A DNA stretch of 64,000 nt from NCBI GenBank assembly GCA_037783545.1, contig JBBELK010000666.1, positions 1,161,001 through 1,225,000 of the forward strand. Direction: 5' to 3'. Both the position numbers and the translations under genes were made by a program. Under the pieces are notes generated by a model. It was not told the origin of the DNA. It did no database searches and saw only the letters and a program-made list of their open reading frames with translations. Positions 1 through 11,100 of the stretch are shown here, piece after piece. Origin of the DNA: Henricia sp. BOLD:AAB3569 (lineage: Eukaryota; Echinodermata; Asteroidea; Spinulosida; Echinasteridae). Each line of letters opens with the position of its first letter. Positions within the stretch are counted from its first letter, which is position 1.

Positions 1-1920
1 TTTGCTGCGGATGAAATATACGTAAGCATCCGCAGAATATACGTTATCCATACGTAAAATACGTAACTCATACGTAAGATACGTAAACTCATCCGCAGGA
101 TACGTTAGATACGTAACTGATCCGCACACTTTGTCGGGTGTGCGGATGCCTGCGGATACATAGGGGTACGTAAACACTATTACGTAGGAGTTACGTATGT
201 TTAACGTATTTTTGACATATATATTGCGGATATTACGATAGGACTTGCGGTAATTGCGTATGCTTGCGGATGGGATACGAATATTACGGATGGGATACGG
301 ATGTTACGGATTGGATATGTATGTTACGGTTGAGATACGGATAATATGCGGAATTTTTACCTATGTCTTCTTTCATTTCGGCGGATGTCGCCCATGCCAA
401 ATGGTCTTCACTTGGGTATGCAACCCTGGATGCTGCCAGCATCCTCATCATTGTCAGTTCTTCAACTGTAGACTTTCACAGGTCACTCAAGATGGAGAGA
501 GAACGCCGCCTTGTGTTGCTGGATTGTTTGATGGCCATCCAACACAATCAGATGCAGATGAAGATCCTGATGGCCAAGATGCAAGCCATCTTTAAAAGGA
601 GAAAAGAGAGGATGTGTTGGGTTCGTCACTGGATCACATTGCGACCACACCAGGGTGCCTATGGTAACCTGATGCACCTGCTACGCAATGAGGATGTTCA
701 GGGCTTCCGCAACTTCACCCGCATCACACCTGCCATGTTTGCCGAAATGGTCACCCGCCTCACTCCTCGCTTACAGAAGTATGATACCTGGTACAGGAAG
801 GCCCTTCCAGTAGGCTTGAAGGTCGCCATCACCATGCGCTACCTTGCCAGTGGGGACTCCTACCACAGCCTGATGTACCTATTCTATGTACCCCACAACA
901 CCATCTCACTCTTGGTGTTGGACGTGTGTCAGGCCTGGCCATCTACGCTGAGTATGGCGAGGAGACCATCAGCAACCCATCTACTCCAGAGGGGTGGAGG
1001 GGCATTGCCCAGACCTTCTCCGACCGGTGGAACTTCCACCATTGCCTGGGAGCCTTAGATGGCAAGCACATCCGCATCAAGGCACCCGCGAACTGTGGCT
1101 CCCAGTTCTACAACTATAAGGGGTACAACTCGATTGTACTCCTTGCCCTGGTTGATGGCAACTACAAGTTCCGGTGGGTGGAGGTGGGAGCAGGTGGTGC
1201 GAGTTCTGATGCCCAGATTTGGAACACGTGCAGTCTGAAAGAGGCAATTGACGATGAGAACATTGGAATACCACCAGATGAGCCACTGCCTCATGACGAT
1301 CGAGACATCCCTTATTTCGTGATTGCTGACGCTGCATTTGCACTACGCACCACCCTGATGAAGCCTTTTGGTGCCAAGCCACTGACCATGGAGGAGAGGA
1401 TATTTAACTATAGACTTTCCAGAGCCAGGAGATGTGTGGAGAATGCCTTTGGCATTCTTGCAAACAGATTCCGGTGTCTTCTGAGTGCTATGGCACAGGT
1501 GCCTTCCACAGTGGAGACCATCGTCCTCGCCTGCCTGTGCATCCACAACCTCCTGAGAGACCAGGCATCCGCGGATGGTGCGGACGCCAGAGGAAGCCGA
1601 CATGCGCAGACACGAGCGTAACTTATCCGTATCGTCCGTAAGTCATCCGTATCGTCCGTAAGTCATCCGTATCGTCCGTAAGTCATCCGTAAAATCCGTA
1701 AGTCATCCGTAAGTCGTCAGTAACATGTGTCAGCGGGTTGGCAGCGGATGGGTTCATCCGCAGGTTTTACCCGTAACATCCGTAATTCATACGTAACATC
1801 CGTAACTAATCCGTATCGTCCGCAGAATATAGGTAACTTTTGCTCAAATTTCCGTATTGGGGTTAAAAATTACGCATTTTCATTATCCAAATATACGCAG
1901 GCATCCGCAGGTCCGTAACA
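1..1920 (+). mobile_element. PIF/Harbinger DNA transposon with subterminal repeat arrays
   Basis: A Harbinger-type transposase reading frame (363-1621) is bracketed by two arrays of short related words. The left array (about 1-350) and the right array (about 1620-1920) repeat variants of TACGTAA, TCCGTAA and ATCCGCA in both orientations. Such arrays next to the ends are usual for Harbinger elements and are thought to be binding sites for the Myb-like partner protein or the transposase. The left terminus may lie before the window, so the exact ends and any 3-bp target duplication cannot be set. No Myb-like second ORF is visible, so the copy looks non-autonomous even apart from its frameshift. 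Confidence 0.75.
363..1621 (+). pseudogene. Harbinger DDE nuclease (transposase), broken by a small insertion
   Basis: The protein belongs to the DDE_Tnp_4 (Harbinger nuclease) family, which cuts and joins transposon ends. The first frame runs from 363 to about 930 and ends in PHNTISLLVLDVC; the second continues from about 926 with IYAEYGEE to the stop at 1621. Around 925-945 the text GGCC-TGGCC looks like a 5-base insertion (shift +2) that separates the frames. Catalytic landmarks in the second frame are ALDGKH (first Asp, residue 45 of that frame), SSDAQIW (Asp 95), IADAAF (Asp 135) and RRCVENAFG (Glu 172). The C-terminal half is long and clean, so the copy is young or recently broken. The start at 363 is the first Met of the open frame; the true start is uncertain. 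Confidence 0.85.
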
Positions 1921-2820
1921 TGGCCGTGTGACTGTAGCATAAAGCAAAGGGCTTCGCCAATTTTTAAATATAAAACACACAATGCGCACGCGCAAAGACG
2001 ACCAATCACAGATCAAGATGATGACATAAAACAACCAAACTTGGGATGAGAAAAGAATTGTGAGGGGCTTATCGGGTTCGAACCCCGATTTTGCTGATTA
2101 ATGTTAATTATTAACATTAGTTCCGGGCGTTCAACCTTCAGCCCGGCCAAAATAATGTTGACCTAATTCGTGCTGCAAACAAGGTTACGTACACGCGCGT
2201 CTATACCGGCACCGCGATGACCGAACAAAAACGTTACGCGGCGCGTGATTGGTCAGTTGCGATCACTATCACTTGCTAATTAATATTCATATAAGTCCCG
2301 AATATAGCTCAACTCGTTTGAGCAATGGTTTTGTGGAACTCGGTGTGGAGCACTAGCCTTGCGACGGGAAGATGGGCACAAGTTGCTCTTGAATTTTGTA
2401 AGGTCAAAATGAAGTGTTCGTGTTGGTAGCAAAAAAAATTTAACAAAAATTAAAAAGATATTTCAAAACCAGTTTTCTCGAAAACAAAAGTACTTTGCCA
2501 ATACACAACGCTTTGTTATCCCAGCATAACTTCAGCACAAGGTATTATATTGTGACGAAAAATTTTGTATCAATAGAAACATCGTGTTTTTTAATATTTT
2601 GTATATATATAGGTGTCGGTGTGGGGCATTCCTCATCTCGCCAATGTCCAACTTGCTGCAGTTACATCCTCAAAATGATTCGACTCTACTCGAGTCACAA
2701 TTTCCTTAAAACACTGCAAAGATCACAGCAATTTCTCAAAGATAAAATATTTATTTACACAATGAAATGCTCGGGAAAAAAATAAAAATAATATGTGTCG
2801 TGGGAAAGTTAAGATGTTAA

Positions 2821-3370
2821 ACATCTTGTAGTGCGTGGGCCTAGCAAGGCCTACGTGGACTTAGTTTTACAGACAGCTAGATACAGTGGCAAGCAGGTGG
2901 TAGACTATAATTATCGTTTGTCGGCAGGTTTTTCACATAATGTATTGTTCTCCAGTCATTTGCACATTGCCTTTCGTTCATTGTGTATCCTAATCGAAGA
3001 TTTGTATCTAAGTTGATAATCCCACAAGCGCGAGTTTTTGCGCCAATGAGAGACATAATACACAATGACGTCATTGTTTGTTTTCAAGCGCATTAATTAT
3101 TGCTATGGTTCTACAAACCGCCTATTTCCCCAGGACTCCCATCGAAATACACACATGTAAGCAACGTGTACACTCATTTAGCAGTGCTTTTCCCGCTTCA
3201 ACCACTGCTAAACTTCGCCACGTATCCTGCAAAGCACGTGGGTGTGACGTCACCCAACATCTTGTAGCTCGTGGGCCTAGCAAGGCCTACGTGGACTTAG
3301 TTTTACAGACAGCTAGATACGGCAGCAAACAGGGGGTAGACTATAATTATCGTTTGTCGGCAAGTTTTAC
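2821..3370. repeat. Pair of ~110-bp direct repeats
   Basis: A sequence beginning ACATCTTGTAG and running through GGGCCTAGCAAGGCCTACG to TTTGTCGGCA occurs at 2821-2932 and again at 3257-3370. The same pair appears in copy B at about 48205-48316 and 48640-48750. The function is unknown, and the short ORFs across it are not convincing as genes. Confidence 0.7.
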
Positions 3371-3830
3371 TCAACTTGTTATGTTCTCGGAGCCTTGTTA
3401 TACCCCAGTCTATCTGCTTGATGCATGTGACCTAAGCGATGTTTAGAGCAAGGATCATAAAAACGTTACCTTAGCTGTAGTCTTCTGCTCAGCAACATTT
3501 TAGTCAAATGTCTTGGGCCACTTTCCTTTTTGCTTTTGTCGTACAACTTACAAGAAAAAGTAAAAATGTAAAGTGGAACATCAAAAGGTAAATAAGCATG
3601 TACTTAGTTTTTATCAATACAAATAAATCCTTTTTGCACCCGAAAAGGATTTTTATAATAATAATGGTGGAATCTTATATAGCGCACATGCCTAATAATC
3701 AGGGTATACTCCTGGCGATGTTACCATTCAACCACTGCCATCAGGAATCACCAGAACATTTTGCTTCAACTAAGCAGGCAGTCTGGCCATGGTGCACAAT
3801 CCTATCAGCACTTACAGTCGTGTCCAAGAC

Positions 3831-4570
3831 CTTACATACACTAATTGCGTAGAAAACAGTTGACTTATATTTAGACATCTTTTCTCCTGAATAATCATCG
3901 TCTTTTTCTTTTCATTTCTTTAATAATTTCAGTCATTCCCCTTTTATCTACCAGAGATTTGTGCAACCTTTTCCCTTTGGATAGTTTTATTCACAATTCC
4001 ACTTATGATCTTACAAAAGTAGTGGCTCAAAGGTTTACATACAGCACACTCTAATAATGTCTATAACAAGGTTTGCATTGTCTTTAACTTTTATATCTTC
4101 AGTCAGTCTTGAGGAATAACCATCAATCAGCTTCTTACAATACTCTAAAGGGATCTTAACCCCTTCTTCCTGACAGTTTTGGTAAAGTTTAGTCAAGTGG
4201 GTTTCCTCTTGTGGACTCCTTTTTTCAATTCCATCCACAAATTCTCTATTAGATTTAAGTCCGGGCTTTGAGCTGGCCATTCTAAAATATCCATTTGTTC
4301 TGCTGAAGTCATCCAGCAACCAACTTTGAAGTAGGCCTACGCTTCGGGTTGTTGTCATGTTGGGAGGTCCAGTGACGCCCGAGGTTCAGCTTTCGAGCGG
4401 ACTGCTTCAGGTTCCAGGTGGAAATGTGAATAAAGTTATCCCAATCTCTGGTAGATAACAGAATGGAACATTTGAAATTATTAAAGAAATGGAGAAAAAA
4501 AATGATGATTCTTCAGGAGAAAAGATGTCTAAATAAAAGTCAACTGTTTTCTACGCAGGTGTATGTAAAC
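3831..4570 (-). mobile_element. Tc1-like transposon with long (~130-bp) inverted repeats
   Basis: Inverted ends start TTACATACAC and continue GCGTAGAAAACAGTTGACTT and GACATCTTTTCTCCTGAA. They can be followed for about 130 bp from 3831 inward and from 4570 inward. The middle contains a decayed transposase on the minus strand. This fits a Tc1-superfamily element with long TIRs. The same element is present in copy B (49201-49941), so it was inserted before the segmental duplication. Confidence 0.8.
4035..4440 (-). pseudogene. Tc1-like transposase remnant (C-terminal part)
   Basis: The minus-strand frame 4358-4035 ends with [18 protein letters not shown] and EYCKKLIDGYSSRLTEDIK. This matches the C-terminal helices of Tc1-like DDE transposases (EEW.KIP..YC.KLI..Y..RL). 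Upstream, in other frames at about 4360-4440, a DNNPK/KLVAG segment recalls the family's QQDNDPKHTS region. The [15 protein letters not shown] block is degraded to a [15 protein letters not shown]-like text, so the DDE core is lost. It is non-functional. The copy-B equivalent is 49406-49729, with only a few changes. Confidence 0.78.
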
Positions 4571-4589
4571 TTTTCGGCACAGCTGAAGA

Positions 4590-4715
4590 TTGTGGCATTC
4601 CCCTAACAGCTCCCCGAGTATCGCCTGGGTTAACGAGGCAATGGAGATTAAGTGTCTTGCCCACGGACACAAACACGTTGCCACAAGTGGGTTTCGAATC
4701 GATAACGAGCACGAC
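4590..4715 (-). mobile_element. tRNA-type SINE remnant
   Basis: Read on the minus strand, the segment contains a B-box-like GATTCGAAACC and a body with GGGCAAGACACTTAATCTCC, the GCAAGGCACTTAA-type core common in marine-animal SINEs. The A box is not clear. It is present in copy B at about 49960-50085. Confidence 0.5.
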
Positions 4716-5038
4716 TCTCGAAATTTTCAAAAGCAACTTTACAGATTGAAAAGAAAATAAAGTTTTGAAGGGGACGTTATTGTTTACACATCTGGAAGAC
4801 GCGTTTGTCTTCCCAAAAGCAACTTTCTTCCCCAAAGTTGAAACTAAAGAAATTAGCACGTGGTGCTACATTGTTGAGTTAAACGCGTGAGGTAGCACCG
4901 ATAAGGCATGGGAAAATAACAGGTTGGTAATGGAGACAAGAATTGTTTGCAGAAAGTGGGGCTATTTTAGAATCTGTCATCCAAATAAGAGTGACTGGAG
5001 AATGGTATAACTGACGTTTGGCTTGCTCTCTAGGAATG

Positions 5039-5046
5039 CATAAAGA
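5039..5046 (+). promoter_or_regulatory. Possible TATA-like box of lectin gene A
   Basis: CATAAAGA lies about 75 bp before the ATG in a stretch well conserved between the duplicates (50410-50417 in copy B). Its spacing would place transcription start near 5070. No experimental or strong motif support exists; GGTGAGT at 5055-5061 could instead be a UTR intron donor. Confidence 0.25.
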
Positions 5047-5117
5047 TCACCGCGGTGAGTGGTGCTTTACCATTTGAGCATTCTACCCAGACAGATCAAC
5101 ACTATAACTACACAACA

Positions 5118-8100
5118 ATGGCAATGCTTGGCCTTCTCTTGTGCGTGCTCGCTATCGGTAAGTTGGGCCTTAATTGTCTGTTTTTCTTGCAGCCTTGGAT
5201 GTTTTCCAAGTCGTAATTAACAACCAAATTTGACCCAAAAATAACTTTACGTTATAACTTAATCATGAGTGCAACGCATCCCCCTTGTACCGACGTCCCG
5301 TGGTATATTGGTTGCTTACGTCGTGTTTTATCTGCTGTTTTCGTCTGTAAAATAGAACCAAAAAAAAAAGGTTTTTCTGTAAGAAATACGTTCTTTCAAG
5401 CGAGTTTGCATTGGGAATGCTGAGATTTATATTTATCTTGATGACATTTTGGCCAGATTCGGTTTACATTTCAGACAAAATTACAGATGCATAATGTGTT
5501 TTTAGCGCTCAAAGAGGGCCCAGTCGTGTTCCCTTAAACAGCTAGAATCCCCCCTTCCACATTTTTTGAGTTTTTCTGTTTATCATGGAGATGTATGTGT
5601 GTACAACACCATCACAACTTGTTTCTCACAAAAAATCGACAGGCTTTTTCTTAAAACGTAAAGCAGTTCCGACCCTCTTCACCTGAAATTCTGAAACGCT
5701 CGAGGTCACTTGGTCTGTTTATCAACAGGGTTTTGACGTCATCCTGAGAAACATACAAAACGGTCTGTGCAGTATTGAATGGAAAATACACGAAGTGAAT
5801 GTTTATCATGCCTGTTTTGTCCTTGTAATTCAAAATACAAATGTGAAAAACACTTCATGTAATATGACAACAATCTACTATTACCTGTTTTGTGAAAAAA
5901 CGGTGAAATTGTGGCTCACAATAAAGCTCTTTTGAAGTAAATACTGGTGCATTGCGACGGGTGGTTTTGTCGCGGAACAAACGGCATTCACAGCGGTCTG
6001 TGTACACGTATAGTTCCCACGTGTTACATCGGCCGGTACAAGTTAGAATGAGCGACTCATTTTTCTCTCTCTTGGTAATAGAAAAGAAAATCTTTCTGCT
6101 CTTTTTTTTCATAGTGTCTGGTAAAACATACAACCACGCAGCTACTGGGCATATATCTGGCTTTTTGGACCAACAAAATTCTTCGAAAAACACCATCTAA
6201 CAGAGACGGTTTTCCAAGTTTTTTGCATGTAAACGTATGGAGCTAACAATCGTGTTGACTTCTCTTTCTCAGGATTGCGTCACGGGGTCACGCGCATATT
6301 ATGAATACCTAATGAGCGTTTCAGAAATCGCGAAAATCTCATTTTCGAAAAGCGCACCTTTGCTTGCAATTTATCCCTTTAAAACCGACAATTAAAAAAT
6401 AATAATAGGCCTAATCCACGTCGGCAAGAGGAATGTTTGGAATATCTAAAAAAAGCCTAAATGCTGGATTTTCGTCAAGGAGGATTCTTCCTCTTTAATC
6501 AGTTTTATGAACGGCACACTGCAAGATACCAGTTCTATATTGTTAATAGGCGAAATTCACACTTCATGTGCCAAATCGCCAAAGTAGGTCCGCTGACATT
6601 CACATCTTAAGCGGGCCTCCCACTCTGCGATTTTGGCCACGAATTTCCCACGAATTGGTACTATTATCGGAGACTGCCTATAGACTCTACACACAATCGT
6701 ACCCAATCGTAGGAAATTCGACCGTGTTTACACTTGATCCAGAGCTCGGGATCGAACACCGAGCTCGGGATCAGCCCCGGATCACAAATAGGTGTAAACG
6801 CTCTCGGAACCAAACTGGCCCCGGATCAGACCCCGAGATTTTGGTCTCGCGATGGCGGAGGGTTCGATCCCGAGCTCGGGATCAGTTTGCGGTTAGCTGG
6901 GCAATAAATCTTCCCCACACAGCCCCACATCCTGTTGCGGGCTAAAGCGCGCGAAAATTCCAGGGAAGCCCGCGCTCGTATTATACACGTGTACATAGTA
7001 CATGTATATACACGCACACAGGTACCACTGGTTCCATGCATTGTGTGCATGCATATATATGCCTGGACAAAATGCCTGATACCCCGACGCGACTCATGTG
7101 ATGCAACGCTGAGAATCTCGCTGGTGTCCGTTACGAAAACACAACGTACTACAAACGTAATTGGTATCCTGCATTCAGCAATCTCTTTTGCGTGTCCGAT
7201 ACAAACTTCACACGTTGAGAAAAAGTGTTTCTGTATTTCCTCTACTTTCTGCAACTTCTCTACTTTCTGCAACTATCTAGCGACACTTTGTCATTATCAT
7301 ACAGCTTAGTTTTTAGTTGTTATATCAAGGATTTCGGAGTGTCATTCAACGATTTCCGACATAGCATAAGTTGACATTATTTCGTCGTGAAGAGAAGTTG
7401 ACGAAGACGAAGTAGCCGAGTCGAGTTGTCTTCGTGTGAAAAGATGGCAAACGAAGTTCGCGGGCGCTCGTAGAGCAACGACAAACTGGCGAAGTTTTTC
7501 GACATTTGAGCCAGCGCAGAAATAATGGCTGAACTGGACGGAACATCTCGGAATTCTGCTGCGTTAGCTTGACCTTTGACTGCAACTTCTGGCTCCGCGC
7601 TCGGGATCAACAACAGATATAAACGCGGCACTCGAGACCATTGCGGTTAACCTCAACACATTCTTATCAGGGGGTCAATCTTGATCCCGAGCTCGGGACC
7701 AGTGTAAACACGGTCTTCGTGACAAAAATCGCACAGTGGGAGGCCCGCTTAAGCGGGCCTCCCACTATGCGATTTTGGGCCACGAATTAGGTACGATTAG
7801 CTACGAATTGGTACGATAACCAGAGACTGTCATAGACTTTACACACAATCGTAGCAAATCGTAGCCAATCGTACCTAATTCGTGGCAAAAATCGCACAGT
7901 GGGAGGCCCGCTTTCCACATCCCACAAAGCCCTGATGATGTGACCAGACAAGGCTTTGTCTCGAGAATTTCATCCATTTACAACCGGATTCATGGGATGT
8001 GTGATGTGTTTAGGGCGACATAAGTAAAGTCTTTTTGAAGAGAGGTCTGTAAATTTCTCAGCACCATGCAACACTTCATTTTTTGGCGCTCTTTTAACTC

Positions 8101-11100
8101 CATTTAATTTAGTTTAAATAAATAAAAAGAAATTAAATAAATATGGCTACATCTTTGAATTGCTGTATTTTTTAAAAGCAAATATAAATTAATTGAAAGC
8201 TGTAAGCGATCTTTTACAAAACCCGGCAGGTTTGACAACCCCGCTTGAATCTGTATGCATGCTTGCCCACTGCCCAAAATATTGGTTGTTTTAATTGTTT
8301 TATTCTGTTTGTTTTTTAGGAGCCATCGTCGACGATACGGCAGCCTTACGTAAGTCCTTTTCTAATGGTATACATGTATACTACATAGGGCCTACAGCTG
8401 TTGGAACGGTACAAAATGCATGTATAGATATCATCCTTAAATCCATCATCGCATAACAATACTCACAATAAGTTATGGATATAGAGCCTTTGCACGGCGG
8501 CCATGACAGGGGGCAGTCACATTGTTACCACGTGTCATGCATGAGTAGGTGCTTTGTGGTTTTATTGTTACATCATTTAAATAAGAAAACCTGACCCCTG
8601 TCATGGCCGCAGATGCAGAAGCTCTATGGTATGTTGTAGGGTGTAGTTTAATTTTGGATTTTCTTTTCAAACACTGTTTCCAACTCCTGTGACTACTTAT
8701 GAATACAAATACAGATATACAGGTACATTTATAAACACAATTATTACACATGTACCAACAAAAATTGCATATTTATTATCAACAAAAATTGCATAATTAG
8801 AAATTGACAATTTCAGTGACGGGTATTGCCACCGTTTGCGTTACTGTTTGGCAGCGACGCATCGTTCGCCTTATTAGCTGCATGATATTGTTCTGCATTA
8901 AAAAACACTTGGGCCTATAGTCATTCCGGGAAGTGTATTCCACTCCTCCACAAGCGCTACACGCAGTTGTGGATAAGTGGATGGTTTGGGGGTGGATAGT
9001 CGATAATTGTCCCGGAGGTAGTGGAAGTTGACACGTTAGATCCCCAAACAAATGCAGAGGGAACTATTTTGTCAACTTCCAATAGCGAGGGGAGCTAATA
9101 AACCATGGCTGAAACTTCTGCAGCCATCTTTTCATTCAAATCATGTGGTATTTGGTTCATGATTATTGACTGAACATACAAGACAGTTATGAAATGTACT
9201 GAAATCAGCTGTGACATGTTTCCCGAAAAGTACATGTAGAAAATCATCTCCGTCCAGACGGTGCACGGGGTGATGAGGCAGGGATGATAAAGCAGACAAT
9301 ATATAGAGACATGAGACATGGTGTTAGCTATGCATTAACAGGAGTGGTGTCCATCAAGGGAACAGAACCTAGGTTGCCAAATAAGAGATCGTTTGAGAGT
9401 TTTACCGTGGCCGAGTTGTTTGGGTCACTGACTCGCAATCATAGGTGAAAACTTGGGGTTGCGGGTTCAAACCTCCCTCATGCCCCCGGCTGCGGTACCT
9501 GTGCCCTTGAGCAAGGCACCCAACCACACTCGCTCCATCCTTCGGAAGGGATGTAAAGCCGTTGGGCCAGTGTATTAGGTAACGGTAACGCACTTTAAAG
9601 ATCCCAGAGCATTCGTGAAGAGCAAGGGGATTCCCCGGTGTCTCTGGCCGATTCTAATTTCTAATTCTTCATGGGTTTCCTCACGCTTGCAAGTGACAGT
9701 GCAATGGGCACTAATGAGGAATTTTTGGTACGGATACCAGAAATAAATAAATAAATAAATAAAAAGAATACAATAATGTTGTTATTTCTGTCAATGTGTT
9801 CAGTCATCCATGGGAGTGACAAAATAAACCTAATAGGCTACATGTACTATTGGATTGAGTGAATTACAACCTTTCCAAAGATATGTCTTTTTTTATTCTG
9901 AAATGTTCAGCACTATCGCCATAATTAAAAGTAATACCGGCCACCTGTTTACAGAATTTAGTGATGTAGCATCCTTGTCAATATTTGTTTATGGTCCTCG
10001 TGAAAAAGGATCATCAAAATGTCCCGTAATTAACTACAAAATAAGCTTAAAATTAATATAAATGGTCAATAGTCGAGTTATACGCTTTACCAGCCGTTCA
10101 CTATCGCGGGAGACTCACGATTTTGTCGCGAACGATTCGCTCTTCATTTGGCAGCTTTCTGTTTGCTTTGGATATCTCTCATTTTCTGCTGAATATTGCA
10201 CTGGACATGGACAGCTTCCGTTTTCTGTGGAGGGGTTGACATTTATAGTCTAAGTTTGTCTTCACAAACGTTCAACTGTAGGTGTACAGACTAAAACACC
10301 TAATGACGAAACACATCCGGCGGTCTGGCTGCGCGAACCACAGCAGTGTATCGGTCTCAACGTGTGTGTACCGTGGGGCTAAATGTCACATTGTCCGGTA
10401 GACTGTTCACGGTGGAACTCGCTTCGGTTCCTTGGACTTTCTGTGTTAAAATGTTTATGTTCAATTCTTCAGAGTTATGTCTAACTTTGTTTTTTATAAC
10501 CTGAATAAAATAATACAGTAGTCTCTTTTGTCAAATACTCGAAAATATTTTGGGGAAAAATAGAGCTGAATTTTATGCAGTACTGCAGTACATGTAATAA
10601 ACTCCCTACGGCTATACGGCTAGAAAAAAAAAATAACTCCAAGGACACGTGATTTATCTGAACCAGAAATCTGGTTCGGATAAATCACGTGACCTTGGTT
10701 TAAGAACAGCCAAATTTGGTGGTTTCTTTTTAGGCTATCTTCAGTCTATTTCGGAAAGACTTTCATAATCATGTATGGGTCTATTTCGAGCCCAAAATAG
10801 CCCAACAAAGCCGGTATGTCCCTTTAATACCTTTTAAGCCCCGGTCACAACGAACCCACGACGCATTTGGGCAAATCGTGGGTCATCGGGGGTCGTCGCA
10901 AAACAGTCCTACGACATTTTGAGCATCGTGGCATCGACTTGCCGTCGTGAGGCAAAATTGGACGATTTTTTGTTGTATCTATATCTTGTGGCTGTCGTGA
11001 GTCTGTCCTACGACAGTCTTGCGACAGTCTTGCGTTATATAGTCGGGAGACGGACGCGCGAGCGTCCCACGAATGCCACGACTGTTGTGCGACAGTCGCA

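Noticed and set aside
2050-2165. GGGTTCGAACCCC as a tRNA B box
   Set aside because: No A box at proper spacing and no cloverleaf; could be a chance palindrome or SINE scrap.
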